The notes under the pieces: generated by a model | What the model saw: only the letters and a program-made list of their open reading frames with translations | What the model was told of the DNA's origin: nothing | Database searches by the model: none | Position numbers and translations under genes: made by a program | Assembly: GCA_001664505.1 (NCBI GenBank) | Contig: CP011806.1 | Coordinates: forward strand, 2,234,487-2,298,486 | DNA: 64,000 nucleotides | Direction of reading: 5' to 3' | Origin: Acidobacteria bacterium Mor1 | GTDB taxonomy: Bacteria; Acidobacteriota; Polarisedimenticolia; Polarisedimenticolales; Polarisedimenticolaceae | Part shown: one piece after another, positions 17,881 to 28,699 of the stretch | How positions within the stretch are numbered: position 1 is the stretch's first letter | Layout of the letters: each line of letters opens with the position of its first letter

Positions 17881-18278
17881 TGAGAGCGTTACTTGTCCTA
17901 CTGGTGTTGACGGTGCTCGCGTGCACCGGATGTGTCGAGCAAGGGGATGTACCTGAACCGTCGCGCGAGCCTGTGCGCGACCCCTCGGGAGACTTTACCC
18001 TCCGAGCCGAACCCGAGGGACTGCACGTCGAGCCGCGCGTCGAGGGTTCCCTGTTCCTGGCGTCCTGGATCGATGAAGCCGGCGAGGACCATCTGGTTCT
18101 GATTGATCGCCCGGTGATGCTCCCCGGCCTTAGCCCGGATGGGGTGTCGATCTACCACGTACTCCCGACCTACTGCGACCTCAAGTCCATCGAGTGCGGT
18201 TCTTGCTTCACCGGTCGTGGCGAGCCGTCGTGTATCTCGCCGCCTCCGCCCCGCTGCCCTCCGTTCTGCAGGCCGTAG
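17877..18278 (+). CDS. Small Cys-rich lipoprotein coupled to the CHAT gene
   Basis: 133 residues. The start codon overlaps the CHAT stop (ATGA), which implies translational coupling and a shared function. The signal sequence LLVLLVLTVLACTGC is followed by a short linker and a beta-rich domain of about 80 residues. The C-terminus is Cys- and Pro-rich (CDLKSIECGSC, SCISPPPPRCPPFC). No family was recognised. It could be a partner, inhibitor or substrate of the CHAT protein; that is inferred from coupling only. Confidence 0.65.
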   Translation: MMRALLVLLVLTVLACTGCVEQGDVPEPSREPVRDPSGDFTLRAEPEGLHVEPRVEGSLFLASWIDEAGEDHLVLIDRPVMLPGLSPDGVSIYHVLPTYCDLKSIECGSCFTGRGEPSCISPPPPRCPPFCRP

Positions 18279-18316
18279 GAGAGTCATCGACCGGCGCATG
18301 CGTCCCGCAGCCTGGG

Positions 18317-18346
18317 AAACAGCCACGGCCGCCAGGCCGGCTGTTT
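18317..18346. terminator. Hairpin between convergent genes, probable bidirectional terminator
   Basis: AAACAGCC (18317-18324) pairs with GGCTGTTT (18339-18346). An inner GGCC/GGCC pair closes a 4-base loop, with 2 unpaired bases on one side. It lies between the end of the small lipoprotein gene and the end of the minus-strand protease, and the outer A/T arms give a short U-tract in either direction. Confidence 0.55.
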
Positions 18347-18364
18347 CGCCAGGGCTGCGAACAA

Positions 18365-19567
18365 CTAGCCGAGGGAGAGTTCGAGGGGTATGACCTCGCC
18401 GTTTCGCCGCACCTCGAGCTTCAGCGGTGAGGATCGCAGGGCCGTTACACGCTGCTGAACGCCGAGCTCGTCCACCGCGACACCGTTGATCTTGATGATC
18501 GTGTCCCCCGCCCGTAAGCCGCCGGCTTCGGCAAAGGAACCCGGCTCGACGCCGGCGATCGAGAGCTCTCCCTCGAGGCCTCCCAGGAGCCGCATGCCGT
18601 AGCGCTTTTGCCCGGGAGGTGGGCCGACTACCCGGCGGACCTGTCCCGGCCCGAGTGCCACCCGCTCCCCGCTCTGCGTCTGGGGCGCAATCCGTATCCG
18701 GCGGTTCGCGTGGTCGAGGGTCAGCGCCACGTTCACCAGGAAGCGTTGGCCGAGGTTGCCGTTCGGGGCGTCGTGGAATGTCAGCCTCGGCTTCGGAAGC
18801 ACCATGCTGCCGATCCGCACATCCCCGTCGAGGCGTGCTCCGAGGATGTCGACCTTCGCTCCGACCAGCCGTGCCTGGCCGACCACGGTCGGCGCCGACT
18901 CGAGCGCGAGGGAATCCACGACCGATAACGGCAGTGCCAGGAGACCAGGCGACCCGGTGTCGAGGTTGACGCAGTTCGGCTTTGACGCGACGTGGACGGT
19001 GATCGAGGGCTTGCCCGTCTGCGCGCAGAAGTCGAAGACATCCGACCCGTTGGCCTCGGGCAGCAACTGATCGCTGATCGTGAGCTGCTTGGCTGCGAAG
19101 TCGAAGGTCGCGCTCCGGCCCTTGAAGACCGAGCTCGACAGGACGCCGACGGGTACGTCGCCCGCTCCCAGCACTTTGAGCAGCTCGATCTCCAGTACGT
19201 CGAACGCCCCCAACGGCAGGGTATCGAGGCGGACCCTCTCCAGGCGCATCTGCCTGGCGGGGACGGTACCACCCAGGGGACTGCCGATCTCCGTTTCCCC
19301 GGTTGATTCGAGCCCGAGTTCGCGGGCGATCGAGACGTCGAGGACCGAGATATCGGCGCCGGTGTCGAGGATGAAGCGGTACGGCCCCACTGCGCCGATC
19401 ATCAGATCGACGGTCGGGCGGCCGCCCCAATCGCCCAATGGGACCTGTTTCGTGTCAGCGAGAGCAGCGCCGCCCATCAAGATGCAGGCGATCAGGACGA
19501 GGGCGCGTATCGGGCCGGGGCATCCGGCGTATACGGTTGGCTTCTCGCGTTCCACAGTTCGTTTCAT
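18365..19567 (-). CDS. Secreted retropepsin-like aspartic protease with PDZ domain
   Basis: 400 residues from the Met (MKRTVEREK) with GGAGG 8 bp upstream. The signal peptide is IRALVLIACILMGGAALA. The first lobe has FILDTGADISVLD, the second CVNLDTGSPGLLALP. A PDZ-like domain lies near the C-terminus (GVEPGSFAEAGGLRAGDTIIKINGVAV). Domain order matches the gene at 2111-3436; here the protein ends cleanly a few residues after the PDZ, which supports reading the 2111 tail as aberrant. It is divergent from a PadR regulator with repeats in the gap. Confidence 0.87.
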   Translation of the reverse strand: MKRTVEREKPTVYAGCPGPIRALVLIACILMGGAALADTKQVPLGDWGGRPTVDLMIGAVGPYRFILDTGADISVLDVSIARELGLESTGETEIGSPLGGTVPARQMRLERVRLDTLPLGAFDVLEIELLKVLGAGDVPVGVLSSSVFKGRSATFDFAAKQLTISDQLLPEANGSDVFDFCAQTGKPSITVHVASKPNCVNLDTGSPGLLALPLSVVDSLALESAPTVVGQARLVGAKVDILGARLDGDVRIGSMVLPKPRLTFHDAPNGNLGQRFLVNVALTLDHANRRIRIAPQTQSGERVALGPGQVRRVVGPPPGQKRYGMRLLGGLEGELSIAGVEPGSFAEAGGLRAGDTIIKINGVAVDELGVQQRVTALRSSPLKLEVRRNGEVIPLELSLG

Positions 19568-19620
19568 GGGCCTTGCCTCCATTTCGGTATGCTGTCGCAG
19601 CGTTCTCGGCGGGTTCGACA

Positions 19621-19649
19621 TATAGTACGAATCGGACTATAGTTCGATT
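19621..19649. promoter_or_regulatory. Repeats in protease/PadR intergenic region, candidate operator
   Basis: TATAGTACGAAT (19621-19632) is nearly repeated as TATAGTTCGATT (19638-19649), 17 bp apart. ACTATA at 19636-19641 also forms an inverted repeat with the first TATAGT, and ATCG-G-ACTATAGT-T-CGAT (19631-19648) is an imperfect 18-bp palindrome. The location between a PadR gene and its divergent neighbour fits an operator. Confidence 0.45.
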
Positions 19650-19687
19650 TCACCAGGATCGAAAAAAGACGAGAAAGGGACTGCCCG

Positions 19688-20233
19688 TTGGCTGACCGGG
19701 ATCTGAGTGACCTGGAAGCGGTCGTGCTGGGTCTTTGCTGGGCCGAGGGCCCGTGCACCGCCTACGCCGTGCGGCGGACCGTGCAGGAATCGCTGTCCGC
19801 GCAATGGAGCGGCAGCGCAGGGGCGGTCTATCCGGTGGTCAGGCGGCTGGAGGCGAGGTCGTTGATCCGGTCCCGCGACCAAACCACCGGGAAGCGTCGC
19901 TCTCAGGCGCTGGAGATTACCGCCAAGGGCGTGCGCGCCCTCACCGCCTGGATCGGGCCGCCGGTCGCCCGCGAGGCGCTGGCGATCCCGGCCGACTCGC
20001 TGCGGGTTCGCCTGCGGTTCCTCGAGCTGCTGGAGCCCGAGGCGAGGGACGCCTTCCTCGCCGAATCCATCGCCGAGGTCCGGGCGCTGGTGGAAAAGGT
20101 GCAGGCCGATGTCCGCCGTGCCGTCGCTGCAAAGGAATCGCCCTTTGCCGTCGCCATGGCACGGGGCGCTCTGCACGCCACTCGGGCGCGATTGAGGACC
20201 CTGACGGAGCTTCAGGCCGAACTGGCGGAGTAA
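19688..20233 (+). CDS. PadR-family transcriptional regulator
   Basis: 181 residues from a TTG start preceded by AAAGGGA. The winged-helix N-terminus is typical of PadR: LSDLEAVVLGLCWAEGPCTAYAV, GSAGAVYPVVRRLEARSLI, then the wing. The C-terminal helical half (about residues 95-181) is the dimerisation region. PadR repressors respond to small molecules, here unknown. The divergent aspartic protease and the repeats at 19621-19649 make that gene the likely target. Confidence 0.88.
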   Translation: MADRDLSDLEAVVLGLCWAEGPCTAYAVRRTVQESLSAQWSGSAGAVYPVVRRLEARSLIRSRDQTTGKRRSQALEITAKGVRALTAWIGPPVAREALAIPADSLRVRLRFLELLEPEARDAFLAESIAEVRALVEKVQADVRRAVAAKESPFAVAMARGALHATRARLRTLTELQAELAE

Positions 20234-20563
20234 CCATTTCGGCAACCGGACCTGGCCCATCTTCCACCACGCGAATCACGTGCCCGAAACCGGCGTGCCG
20301 AATTCCAGCGGACCAGCGGTCTGTGTCGGGTTTCGAATCTCTTTCGCCTTCGCGCTCCCCGGGTCCCATGCCTTCCGGGCAACCTGTATCGCCAGGGAGA
20401 CACACCTCGACCAGATCCCGGCACATTTGAACATCCGTTCACCGGGAGCCGCGGACGTGCACGGACGGCACCCGTTCCTCCCGGCTGCTCCTGTCCCGGA
20501 TTGAAGTCAGCGGGGCCGGACGCTTCCCGGCGTCGCGGTATGCTCCCGGGCAACGGAGGAACG
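20234..20563. other. Intergenic region without a supported gene
   Basis: The 330 bp between the PadR gene and the propeller protein hold only a short unsupported open frame. The end of the gap carries the GGAGG ribosome site for the next gene. A promoter for that gene is expected here but no clear -35/-10 pair was seen. Confidence 0.5.
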
Positions 20564-23155
20564 ATGCGCTCGATCACCCTACTGCTGGCCCTTGCCCTGA
20601 CCGGCCCGACCCTGGAGGCGGGACTTGTCCGTGCGATAAACGGCGTCGAAACAAGTCGGACGTGGCTGGGAGAACTCGACGACGCCGGAACTTTTATCTT
20701 CTCGGTCAGCAATGCCGACCCCCTGGGCACGAACCCCACAGGCCGGAACCAGGTCTTCCGTTGGGATGCCGACACCGGCGCGGTCACCCAGTTGACCGCC
20801 CTTCATGACGGCGTTGAGGTCGTCGGCTATAGCTGGCCCTACGGAAGCGGCGTGTCGGTCTCGGACGACGGCCAGCGGATCACCTTCGTGTCGAAGGGAG
20901 ACCCCCTCGGCACCAACGACGACGGCAGCCCGGAACTGTTCGTGATGGAGGTCGACGGAACCGGTCTGACCCAACTGACCGCCACAACCGACGTCCGTAG
21001 TTCCATCGGTGTGTTTCAGATCTCGGGGAACGGTCAGCGGGTTGTCTTCTCTTCCGACGCCGACTACTTCGGCGCCGTCCAGTGGAAAGAGGCCTACTCC
21101 GTCTTCACCGACGGATCCGGGCTCACCCGGCTCTCTCCACCGTTTGCGAGCCAGGGGGTGATGCACCCGACGATAAACGACGATGGCACCCGCGTGGCGA
21201 TGCTGATCCAGCCGGACAACCCGATCTACACCGTCCAGGCCGACGGTACGGGCGGCAACCTTCTCCTCACCCAGCCCGGATGGAATTTCACGCCGTTTCT
21301 TTCCGGCGACGGGTCCCGCATCGTCTACACGTCCAACGGCCCTTTCCCCATCGGGCCTCCTCCCGGCTGCTCGGGAGGCCAGCAGGTCGGGATCGTCGAC
21401 TGGGACGGGAGCAACGAACGCCGCCTCACCGGCTACTGTGTCGGTGCCGGGGCGGAATCGGGGGAGGCTCGACTTCCGTCGATCGATGACTCCAATCTGG
21501 AGGTGCCCCACGGCGCTTTCACCAACTATGCAGCGCCGGGGACCGGCACCTTCTGCCAATCGACCAAGATCTTCTCGGCGCCGACCGACGGCGGCGATAT
21601 CCGGCAGCTGACCGGCGCCGACTGCGCGGAGTACTACACCGAATGCGGTGCCACGCGGATCTCGGGAGACGGAACCAGACTCGCGGTGGGCTGTCGCGCA
21701 GGCCAACTGGTGCCCGGAGACAATCCAAAGGAGATGGGTCAACTGTACTCGATGGATTCCAACGGCGAGAACCGGCTGCAGCTGACCGACGACCGCCAGG
21801 GACAAGCCTTCGAGCCGGACATCACCTCAGATGGCACCCGGATCGTATTCGTCTCGGACGCCGACCTGGACACGATTCCCGAACCGTACCCTCAGCTCTA
21901 CCGGGTCGGAGCCGACGGTCATGGGCTGGTGCCGCTGACTCAGTTTGCGCAGCGGACCCGTCGCCCTGAAGAGCCGTCGATCAGCGACGACGGAATGACA
22001 GTGGTATTCACCTCCCTCGGCGATCCGCTGGGGACAAACCCGACCTGGGATAGGGAGGTCTTCGCCGTCGACGGTGATGGGCAGAACCTGAGGCAGCTCA
22101 CGGAGGCGACCTTCCGGGACTCCCATAGCGCCTCGATCTCCGACAGCGGCAACGTGGTGACGTTCTTGTCGTCTGCCGACCTAGGCGGCCTGAATCCGGA
22201 CCAGGTGGCCAGGGTATGGACCATTTCCCCCGACGGGTCCGGGCTCACTCCCATCGGCCCTCCCGACGGCGTTCCCAGCGTACCCAGGCTGGACGGGTCC
22301 GGAACCTGGGCCGCCTACATGTCCGATGGGCTCTACCGGTCGAGAGTGGACGGTACGGGCACGGAACTGTTGAGCGCCATCGACGGATGGGATGTGGACA
22401 TCAGCAAGTCGGGAGACCGAATCACCTTCGTCTCCAACGAGAATCCACTGGGCACCAACCCGGAACAAAATACGGAGATCTTCCTCTACGAGGTCTCGAC
22501 CGCCACCGCGACCCAGCTCACGACGACCACCGGCGGCAGCAACAGGCAACCCCGGATCACCCGGGACGGTAGCGCGGTATTCTTCATGAGCGATTCTCCG
22601 GAGTTCGAAACCAACAGCATTGCCCGAATGAACCGCATGCGCGTCGACCTGGGTACGCACGCCATCGACCGCGTAGACGCTCTCGAGGTATGCGGTTCCG
22701 TCCAGTTCCGGTCGCCGGCGGTTCCTGACGAGACTGGAGATCGGGCGGTATTCACGGCGTACGGTGATTGCAACGGAGAGAACCCGGACGGCAACCAGGA
22801 GCTGTTCCTGGTCGATCAAGGCCTCGACGGCGAGATTCACGTCAGCCCCGGGAATCCACCCACCACGGTGGATTGGTTGGCCGAATCAGGCCTTCGCCGC
22901 TACGACGTGATTCGCGGACACCTCTCGGAGCTGAGTTCCGGCGCGACGACGGATCTGGGCGATGTGCTCTGCCTCGAGAATGACTCTCGCGACCTGGATA
23001 CCGTGGGCGACGAGGACACCGCACTGCCCCCGGTCACCCAGGGTTTCTTCTACCTGTACCGGGGAACCGAGGGAGGAAGCGGAGGCCCGGGCAGCTACGG
23101 TACTTCATCGAGCGGCCTGGAGCGATTGCCGGCGAGTGGCGGCTGTGACGACTGA
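20564..23155 (+). CDS. Secreted TolB-like/WD40 beta-propeller protein with C-terminal module
   Basis: 863 residues from the ATG with GGAGG 5 bp upstream; the longer frame lacks support. A short signal sequence (ITLLLALALTGPTLEA) is followed by at least ten repeats of the TolB-type blade: SDDGQRITFVSKGDPLGTN, SGDGTRLAVGC and ITSDGTRIVFVSDADLD. The recurring DPLGTN phrase after each strand is distinctive. The end (from about residue 760) is the module shared with the proteins at 3328, 7085 and 12761: VDWLAESGLRRYDVIRG, C, GFFYLYRG, GSYGTSSSGLERL. No enzymatic motif was seen; binding or scaffold roles are likely. Confidence 0.83.
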   Translation: MRSITLLLALALTGPTLEAGLVRAINGVETSRTWLGELDDAGTFIFSVSNADPLGTNPTGRNQVFRWDADTGAVTQLTALHDGVEVVGYSWPYGSGVSVSDDGQRITFVSKGDPLGTNDDGSPELFVMEVDGTGLTQLTATTDVRSSIGVFQISGNGQRVVFSSDADYFGAVQWKEAYSVFTDGSGLTRLSPPFASQGVMHPTINDDGTRVAMLIQPDNPIYTVQADGTGGNLLLTQPGWNFTPFLSGDGSRIVYTSNGPFPIGPPPGCSGGQQVGIVDWDGSNERRLTGYCVGAGAESGEARLPSIDDSNLEVPHGAFTNYAAPGTGTFCQSTKIFSAPTDGGDIRQLTGADCAEYYTECGATRISGDGTRLAVGCRAGQLVPGDNPKEMGQLYSMDSNGENRLQLTDDRQGQAFEPDITSDGTRIVFVSDADLDTIPEPYPQLYRVGADGHGLVPLTQFAQRTRRPEEPSISDDGMTVVFTSLGDPLGTNPTWDREVFAVDGDGQNLRQLTEATFRDSHSASISDSGNVVTFLSSADLGGLNPDQVARVWTISPDGSGLTPIGPPDGVPSVPRLDGSGTWAAYMSDGLYRSRVDGTGTELLSAIDGWDVDISKSGDRITFVSNENPLGTNPEQNTEIFLYEVSTATATQLTTTTGGSNRQPRITRDGSAVFFMSDSPEFETNSIARMNRMRVDLGTHAIDRVDALEVCGSVQFRSPAVPDETGDRAVFTAYGDCNGENPDGNQELFLVDQGLDGEIHVSPGNPPTTVDWLAESGLRRYDVIRGHLSELSSGATTDLGDVLCLENDSRDLDTVGDEDTALPPVTQGFFYLYRGTEGGSGGPGSYGTSSSGLERLPASGGCDD

Positions 23156-23203
23156 GAGCTGCTGCCTGAGAGTCTGCGCAGCCGGCAACGCCAAGGTGTA
23201 CGG

Positions 23204-24946
23204 CTAGTTCGGCACCCGGATCTCTTCGACCAGACGCTGCACCTCGACCGGCGGCTCCGGGGTCAGCCGGCTGACCGTCAGCGCCACGGCGAAGTTGAGC
23301 ATCATGCCGACGAAACCGATGCCCTCGGGGGAGATACCGAGGAACCAGTGTTCTGCGGTGTTCTCGATCAGCGGCGGAAAGAAGACCTTCTTGTAGGCCT
23401 CGATGTAGCCGTAGGTGAAGAACAGTCCGACGAGCATGCCGGCGACGGCGCCCTGGCGGTTGACCCGTTTGACGAAGATGCCGAGGAATATCGCCGGGAA
23501 AAGCGACGCCGCGGCCAGGCCGAAGGCGAACGCCACCACCTGAGCGACGAAGCCGGGCGGGTTGTAGCCGAGATAACCGGCGACCATTACGGCGAAGGCC
23601 GCCGAGATGCGGCCCGCCATCAGCTCTTGCCCCTCGCTGATCCCGGGCATGAACACGCTCTTGAGCAGGTCATGGGAGATCGCCGCCGAGATCACCAGCA
23701 GCAGGCCGGCGGCGGTCGACAGTGCCGCAGCGATCCCGCCGGCCGCGACCAACGCGATAACCCAGTTGGGCAAACCGGCGATCTCCGGGTTGGCCAGCAC
23801 CATGATGTCCCGGTCGACGGTCAACTCGTTGCCCGCCCAGCCGAGGACCTCGGCCCGTTGGGCGAAATCCGGATTCCCATCGTTGTAGTACTGGATGCGT
23901 CCGTCGCCGTTGCGGTCCTCGAAGGTCAGTAGCCCGGTCTGTTCCCAGGTGCGGAACCATTCGGGGCGATCGTCGTAGCGCAGGTTTCCGTCAGGCGAGC
24001 CGACCGCTCCCGTCTGAATGGTATTGGTCAGATTCAACCGCGAGAGCGCACCCACGGCGGGGGCCGTGGTGTAGAGCAGCGCAATGAACAGCAGCGCCCA
24101 GCCCGCCGACTTGCGGGCGTCCCGCACCCGCGGCACGGTGAAGAAGCGCACGATCACGTGAGGCAGCCCGGCCGTCCCCAGCATCAGCGCCGCGGTGATG
24201 CAGAACACGTCGATGGTGCTCTTCGACCCCGAAGTGTAGGCGTTGAAGCCGAGGTCGGTCACCACCTGGTCCAACCTGTCCAGCAGGTTGACCCCGGTGC
24301 CGGCGACCTCGCTGCCGAAGGCGAAGTGGGGAATCGGGTTGCCGGTCACCTGAAACGAGATGAACACCGCCGGCACGGTGTAGGCGAAGATCAGCACGCA
24401 GTACTGGGCCACCTGGGTGTAGGTGATGCCCTTCATCCCGCCGAGCACGGCGTAGAAGAACACGATCCCCATGCCGATCAGGAGCCCGGTCTCGATGTTC
24501 ACCTGCAGGAACCGGGAGAACACGATGCCCACGCCGCGCATCTGCCCCGCCACGTAGGTGAAGGAGATCGCGATCAGGCAGAACACCGCCACTACCCGGG
24601 CACCCTGGCTGGCGTAGCGCTCGCCGATGAAGTCGGGCACGGTGAACTTGCCGAACTTGCGCAGATACGGCGCCAGCAACAGCGCGAGCAGCACGTAGCC
24701 ACCGGTCCAGCCCATCAGGTAGACCGAACCGTCGTAGCCGGCGAAGGCGATGATCCCCGCCATCGAGATGAAGGACGCGGCCGACATCCAGTCCGCCGCC
24801 GTCGCCATGCCGTTGGCGATGGCGGGCACCCCTTTGCCCGCCACGTAGAAATCGCCGGTGCTCCGCGCCTTGGACCAGATCGCGATGCCGATGTAGACCG
24901 CGAAGGTCAGGCCGACGACCAGATAGGTCAGGGTCTCGAGGGACAC
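23204..24946 (-). CDS. Sodium:solute symporter, large subunit (acetate/monocarboxylate type)
   Basis: 580 residues from a GTG start with GGAGG 9 bp upstream. It has 12 or more membrane helices and SSS-family motifs (AADWMSAASFISMAG, GGMKGITYTQVAQY, ALSTAAGLLLVISAAISHD). A hydrophilic insert of about 70 residues (RYDDRPEWFRTWEQ...GDGRIQYYNDGNPDF) sits between helices. This insert and the DUF4212 partner gene 4 bp upstream are typical of the VC_2705-type symporters. Acetyl-CoA synthetase lies just upstream on the same strand, so acetate is the likely substrate (inference). Na+-coupled uptake at the inner membrane. Confidence 0.9.
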   Translation of the reverse strand: MSLETLTYLVVGLTFAVYIGIAIWSKARSTGDFYVAGKGVPAIANGMATAADWMSAASFISMAGIIAFAGYDGSVYLMGWTGGYVLLALLLAPYLRKFGKFTVPDFIGERYASQGARVVAVFCLIAISFTYVAGQMRGVGIVFSRFLQVNIETGLLIGMGIVFFYAVLGGMKGITYTQVAQYCVLIFAYTVPAVFISFQVTGNPIPHFAFGSEVAGTGVNLLDRLDQVVTDLGFNAYTSGSKSTIDVFCITAALMLGTAGLPHVIVRFFTVPRVRDARKSAGWALLFIALLYTTAPAVGALSRLNLTNTIQTGAVGSPDGNLRYDDRPEWFRTWEQTGLLTFEDRNGDGRIQYYNDGNPDFAQRAEVLGWAGNELTVDRDIMVLANPEIAGLPNWVIALVAAGGIAAALSTAAGLLLVISAAISHDLLKSVFMPGISEGQELMAGRISAAFAVMVAGYLGYNPPGFVAQVVAFAFGLAAASLFPAIFLGIFVKRVNRQGAVAGMLVGLFFTYGYIEAYKKVFFPPLIENTAEHWFLGISPEGIGFVGMMLNFAVALTVSRLTPEPPVEVQRLVEEIRVPN

Positions 24947-24950
24947 GGCT

Positions 24951-25220
24951 TCAGTCCTCCTCGACGCCGTGCTTGCGGTCGAGGGCGCCCATGCGCACCA
25001 CGTAGACCCCGATCAGAATCAGGAAGACGAAGATCGAACCCTGCTGGGCGAACCAGAAACCGAGCTTGAACCCACCCAGGGGGAGCCGGTTGAGCGGCTC
25101 GACCAGCAACACGCCGAACCCGAAGGAGACCGTGAACCAGACGGCGAGCAGCACGCCCAGCAGACGCAGCGTGTCTCGCCAGTAGGCTGCTTGCTGACGA
25201 CTTCGTGACTCCATCATCAT
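24951..25220 (-). CDS. DUF4212 small subunit of sodium:solute symporter
   Basis: About 89 residues; three consecutive ATGs at 25220-25212 leave the exact start open. Two hydrophobic helices (LLGVLLAVWFTVSFGFGVLL and IFVFLILIGVYVVRMGAL) surround the conserved PLGGFKLGFWFAQQGS stretch of DUF4212. It ends 4 bp before the symporter start, and such pairs form the two-subunit symporter. Confidence 0.9.
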   Translation of the reverse strand: MMMESRSRQQAAYWRDTLRLLGVLLAVWFTVSFGFGVLLVEPLNRLPLGGFKLGFWFAQQGSIFVFLILIGVYVVRMGALDRKHGVEED

Positions 25221-25359
25221 CCCGTCTCGTGCGATACTTCTCAAGTTGCCAGGCTATGGTGGCCAAGCGCTTCGCCTGATACGACGAACCGAACCTTAAC
25301 ACGCAGACCCGACCGCATGGCGGCTAGGCTGGCCAGTATCGGATCGACGCCGGGAAGTA

Positions 25360-25377
25360 GATAGGATTCAACCTATC
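25360..25377. promoter_or_regulatory. Inverted repeat upstream of small CcdA-tail-like gene
   Basis: GATAGG (25360-25365) and CCTATC (25372-25377) form a perfect inverted repeat separated by ATTCAA, 22 bp before the ATG at 25400. The position would suit an operator overlapping or following the promoter of that small gene. Confidence 0.4.
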
Positions 25378-25399
25378 TTCGGTTCACAGAGGTAACCAT

Positions 25400-25531
25400 A
25401 TGTCCGAGGACTCACCCATCACCCCGACACATGAAGCGTGGCGCGAAGAGAATCGACGGGCGATCGAAGCACACAACAAGCGCATCAAGAAGCACGGAAC
25501 TTCACTGAACCCCGAATGGATCGAGGACTGA
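25400..25531 (+). CDS. 43-residue protein resembling the C-terminal tail of CcdA-type antitoxins
   Basis: ATG at 25400 with AGAGG 7 bp upstream. The protein reads WREENRRAIEAHNKRIKKHG in its centre, which resembles the toxin-binding tail of CcdA antitoxins (ENxxAIxxYNxxVxxxG). The ribbon-helix-helix DNA-binding part and a ccdB neighbour are both absent. It lies on the opposite strand between acetyl-CoA synthetase and DUF4212, with an inverted repeat just upstream. It may be a remnant, an orphan antitoxin-like protein or a coincidental short frame. Confidence 0.5.
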   Translation: MSEDSPITPTHEAWREENRRAIEAHNKRIKKHGTSLNPEWIED

Positions 25532-25538
25532 CGCTGGC

Positions 25539-27485
<1,947 letters not shown>

Positions 27486-27505
27486 CGAATCCTCCGTTCC
27501 GGCTC

Positions 27506-28690
27506 CTACGCACTCACGGGCCGGTCGTAGCGCCGACGGCTGACCACCAAGAGGTCGCCTTTCTTGCGGCGTTTTCGATAGCCGAACAGGTGGAACACCT
27601 CGAGGGGGTAGAACCGCGCCACCCGGGTGTTGACCACGAGGGTCCGTTCGAACTCCGGATGCTGGCTCACTCCGGGCAGCCAGTGCATCAACCCTTCCAA
27701 CTTGAGCCGCCGCAGGTAGGTCGAAACCACGAGCCACAGGCGGCTGAATTCCCGGCAGAGGAAGAAGCCGTCATTGCCCTGCCCCTGGTAGAGCGGCAGC
27801 AGGATCATGCCCGACTCCACCGCCCGCACCTGGCCGCGACGGTCGTCACCCAGATGCTCCTTCTTGGCCACCGGCTGGAAGTTGCGGTAGCCGGGGCGCA
27901 TGCGGAAGTCATCCTCGGAAGTGATCGCGTGACGGCGGCGTACCTCGATCACCTTGGGAGTCGAGGCCGACGCCTTCTTCAACACGTCGATCCAGCGCTC
28001 GGGCTCCGGGGTCCGCGAACGCTCGATGGCGCCCGAGGTACCCAGAGCCCGCCACAACACCGCCTCGTGATGGTCGATCGACTTGGGGCAATCGTGCTGC
28101 CCCGCCTCGATCCCCAAAGTGACGTAGCCCCGGTTGTTCATGAATTCCAGGAGCGCCCCGTCGACCTGTTCCTCCAGGCCGAGGATCAGCGGCAGCCCGA
28201 CCTCCATGGCGAAGGCGCGGTTGCGCAGGGTGTCGCCGACGGTCAGGAACGGTGCCCCGTCGGCCGAGCTCGTGTGCATGTCGATGAAGTAGATCTCACC
28301 CCGGGCGCGGTCTACGGCAGCCCGGATCTGCTCCCAGATCTCCTTGAGCTCGTGATCCTCGGCGTCGAGCCCGCCGGCGACGTTCCCGGCCATCACGCTT
28401 TCGACCCGGCGCTCGCTCCACTGGCGGTTAAGGTCCCGGTCGAGGTAGCGCTGCTTGCCGTTGAGCGCCTTGAGGTTGCCGTTGATCGCGACGATCTCGC
28501 CGCGAACCGGAATCTCCTCGGCGGTCAGACGGTCGAGCACCCGCCGGGCGGCGATCACCCCCGACGGCTCGTTGCCGTGGATCCCACCGACCAGGATCAG
28601 CGTCGGCCCCGGCGCCTCGCCGATGATCTGGCGGTTGATACGCCGATACTCTGTCGGAGCCGTCAACAGCCCCGCCCCATCACCAGACAT
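27506..28690 (-). CDS. Succinylglutamate desuccinylase/aspartoacylase-family zinc hydrolase
   Basis: 394 residues, no signal peptide. The zinc site is visible as [10 protein letters not shown] (His, Glu) and [11 protein letters not shown] (His). The start lies 9 bp after the GCS2-CBS stop, so the two form an operon. The C-terminal ~80 residues contain [38 protein letters not shown], which is probably a family-specific extension. The substrate is unknown. Pairing with a glutamate-cysteine ligase-like enzyme suggests N-acyl or gamma-glutamyl amide chemistry (inference). Confidence 0.83.
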   Translation of the reverse strand: MSGDGAGLLTAPTEYRRINRQIIGEAPGPTLILVGGIHGNEPSGVIAARRVLDRLTAEEIPVRGEIVAINGNLKALNGKQRYLDRDLNRQWSERRVESVMAGNVAGGLDAEDHELKEIWEQIRAAVDRARGEIYFIDMHTSSADGAPFLTVGDTLRNRAFAMEVGLPLILGLEEQVDGALLEFMNNRGYVTLGIEAGQHDCPKSIDHHEAVLWRALGTSGAIERSRTPEPERWIDVLKKASASTPKVIEVRRRHAITSEDDFRMRPGYRNFQPVAKKEHLGDDRRGQVRAVESGMILLPLYQGQGNDGFFLCREFSRLWLVVSTYLRRLKLEGLMHWLPGVSQHPEFERTLVVNTRVARFYPLEVFHLFGYRKRRKKGDLLVVSRRRYDRPVSA

Positions 28691-28699
28691 CGTCGTTGA

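Noticed and set aside
20280-20504. Possible small gene in the PadR-propeller gap
   Set aside because: The 74-residue frame lacks a ribosome site and has the Arg/Pro composition of random high-GC sequence.
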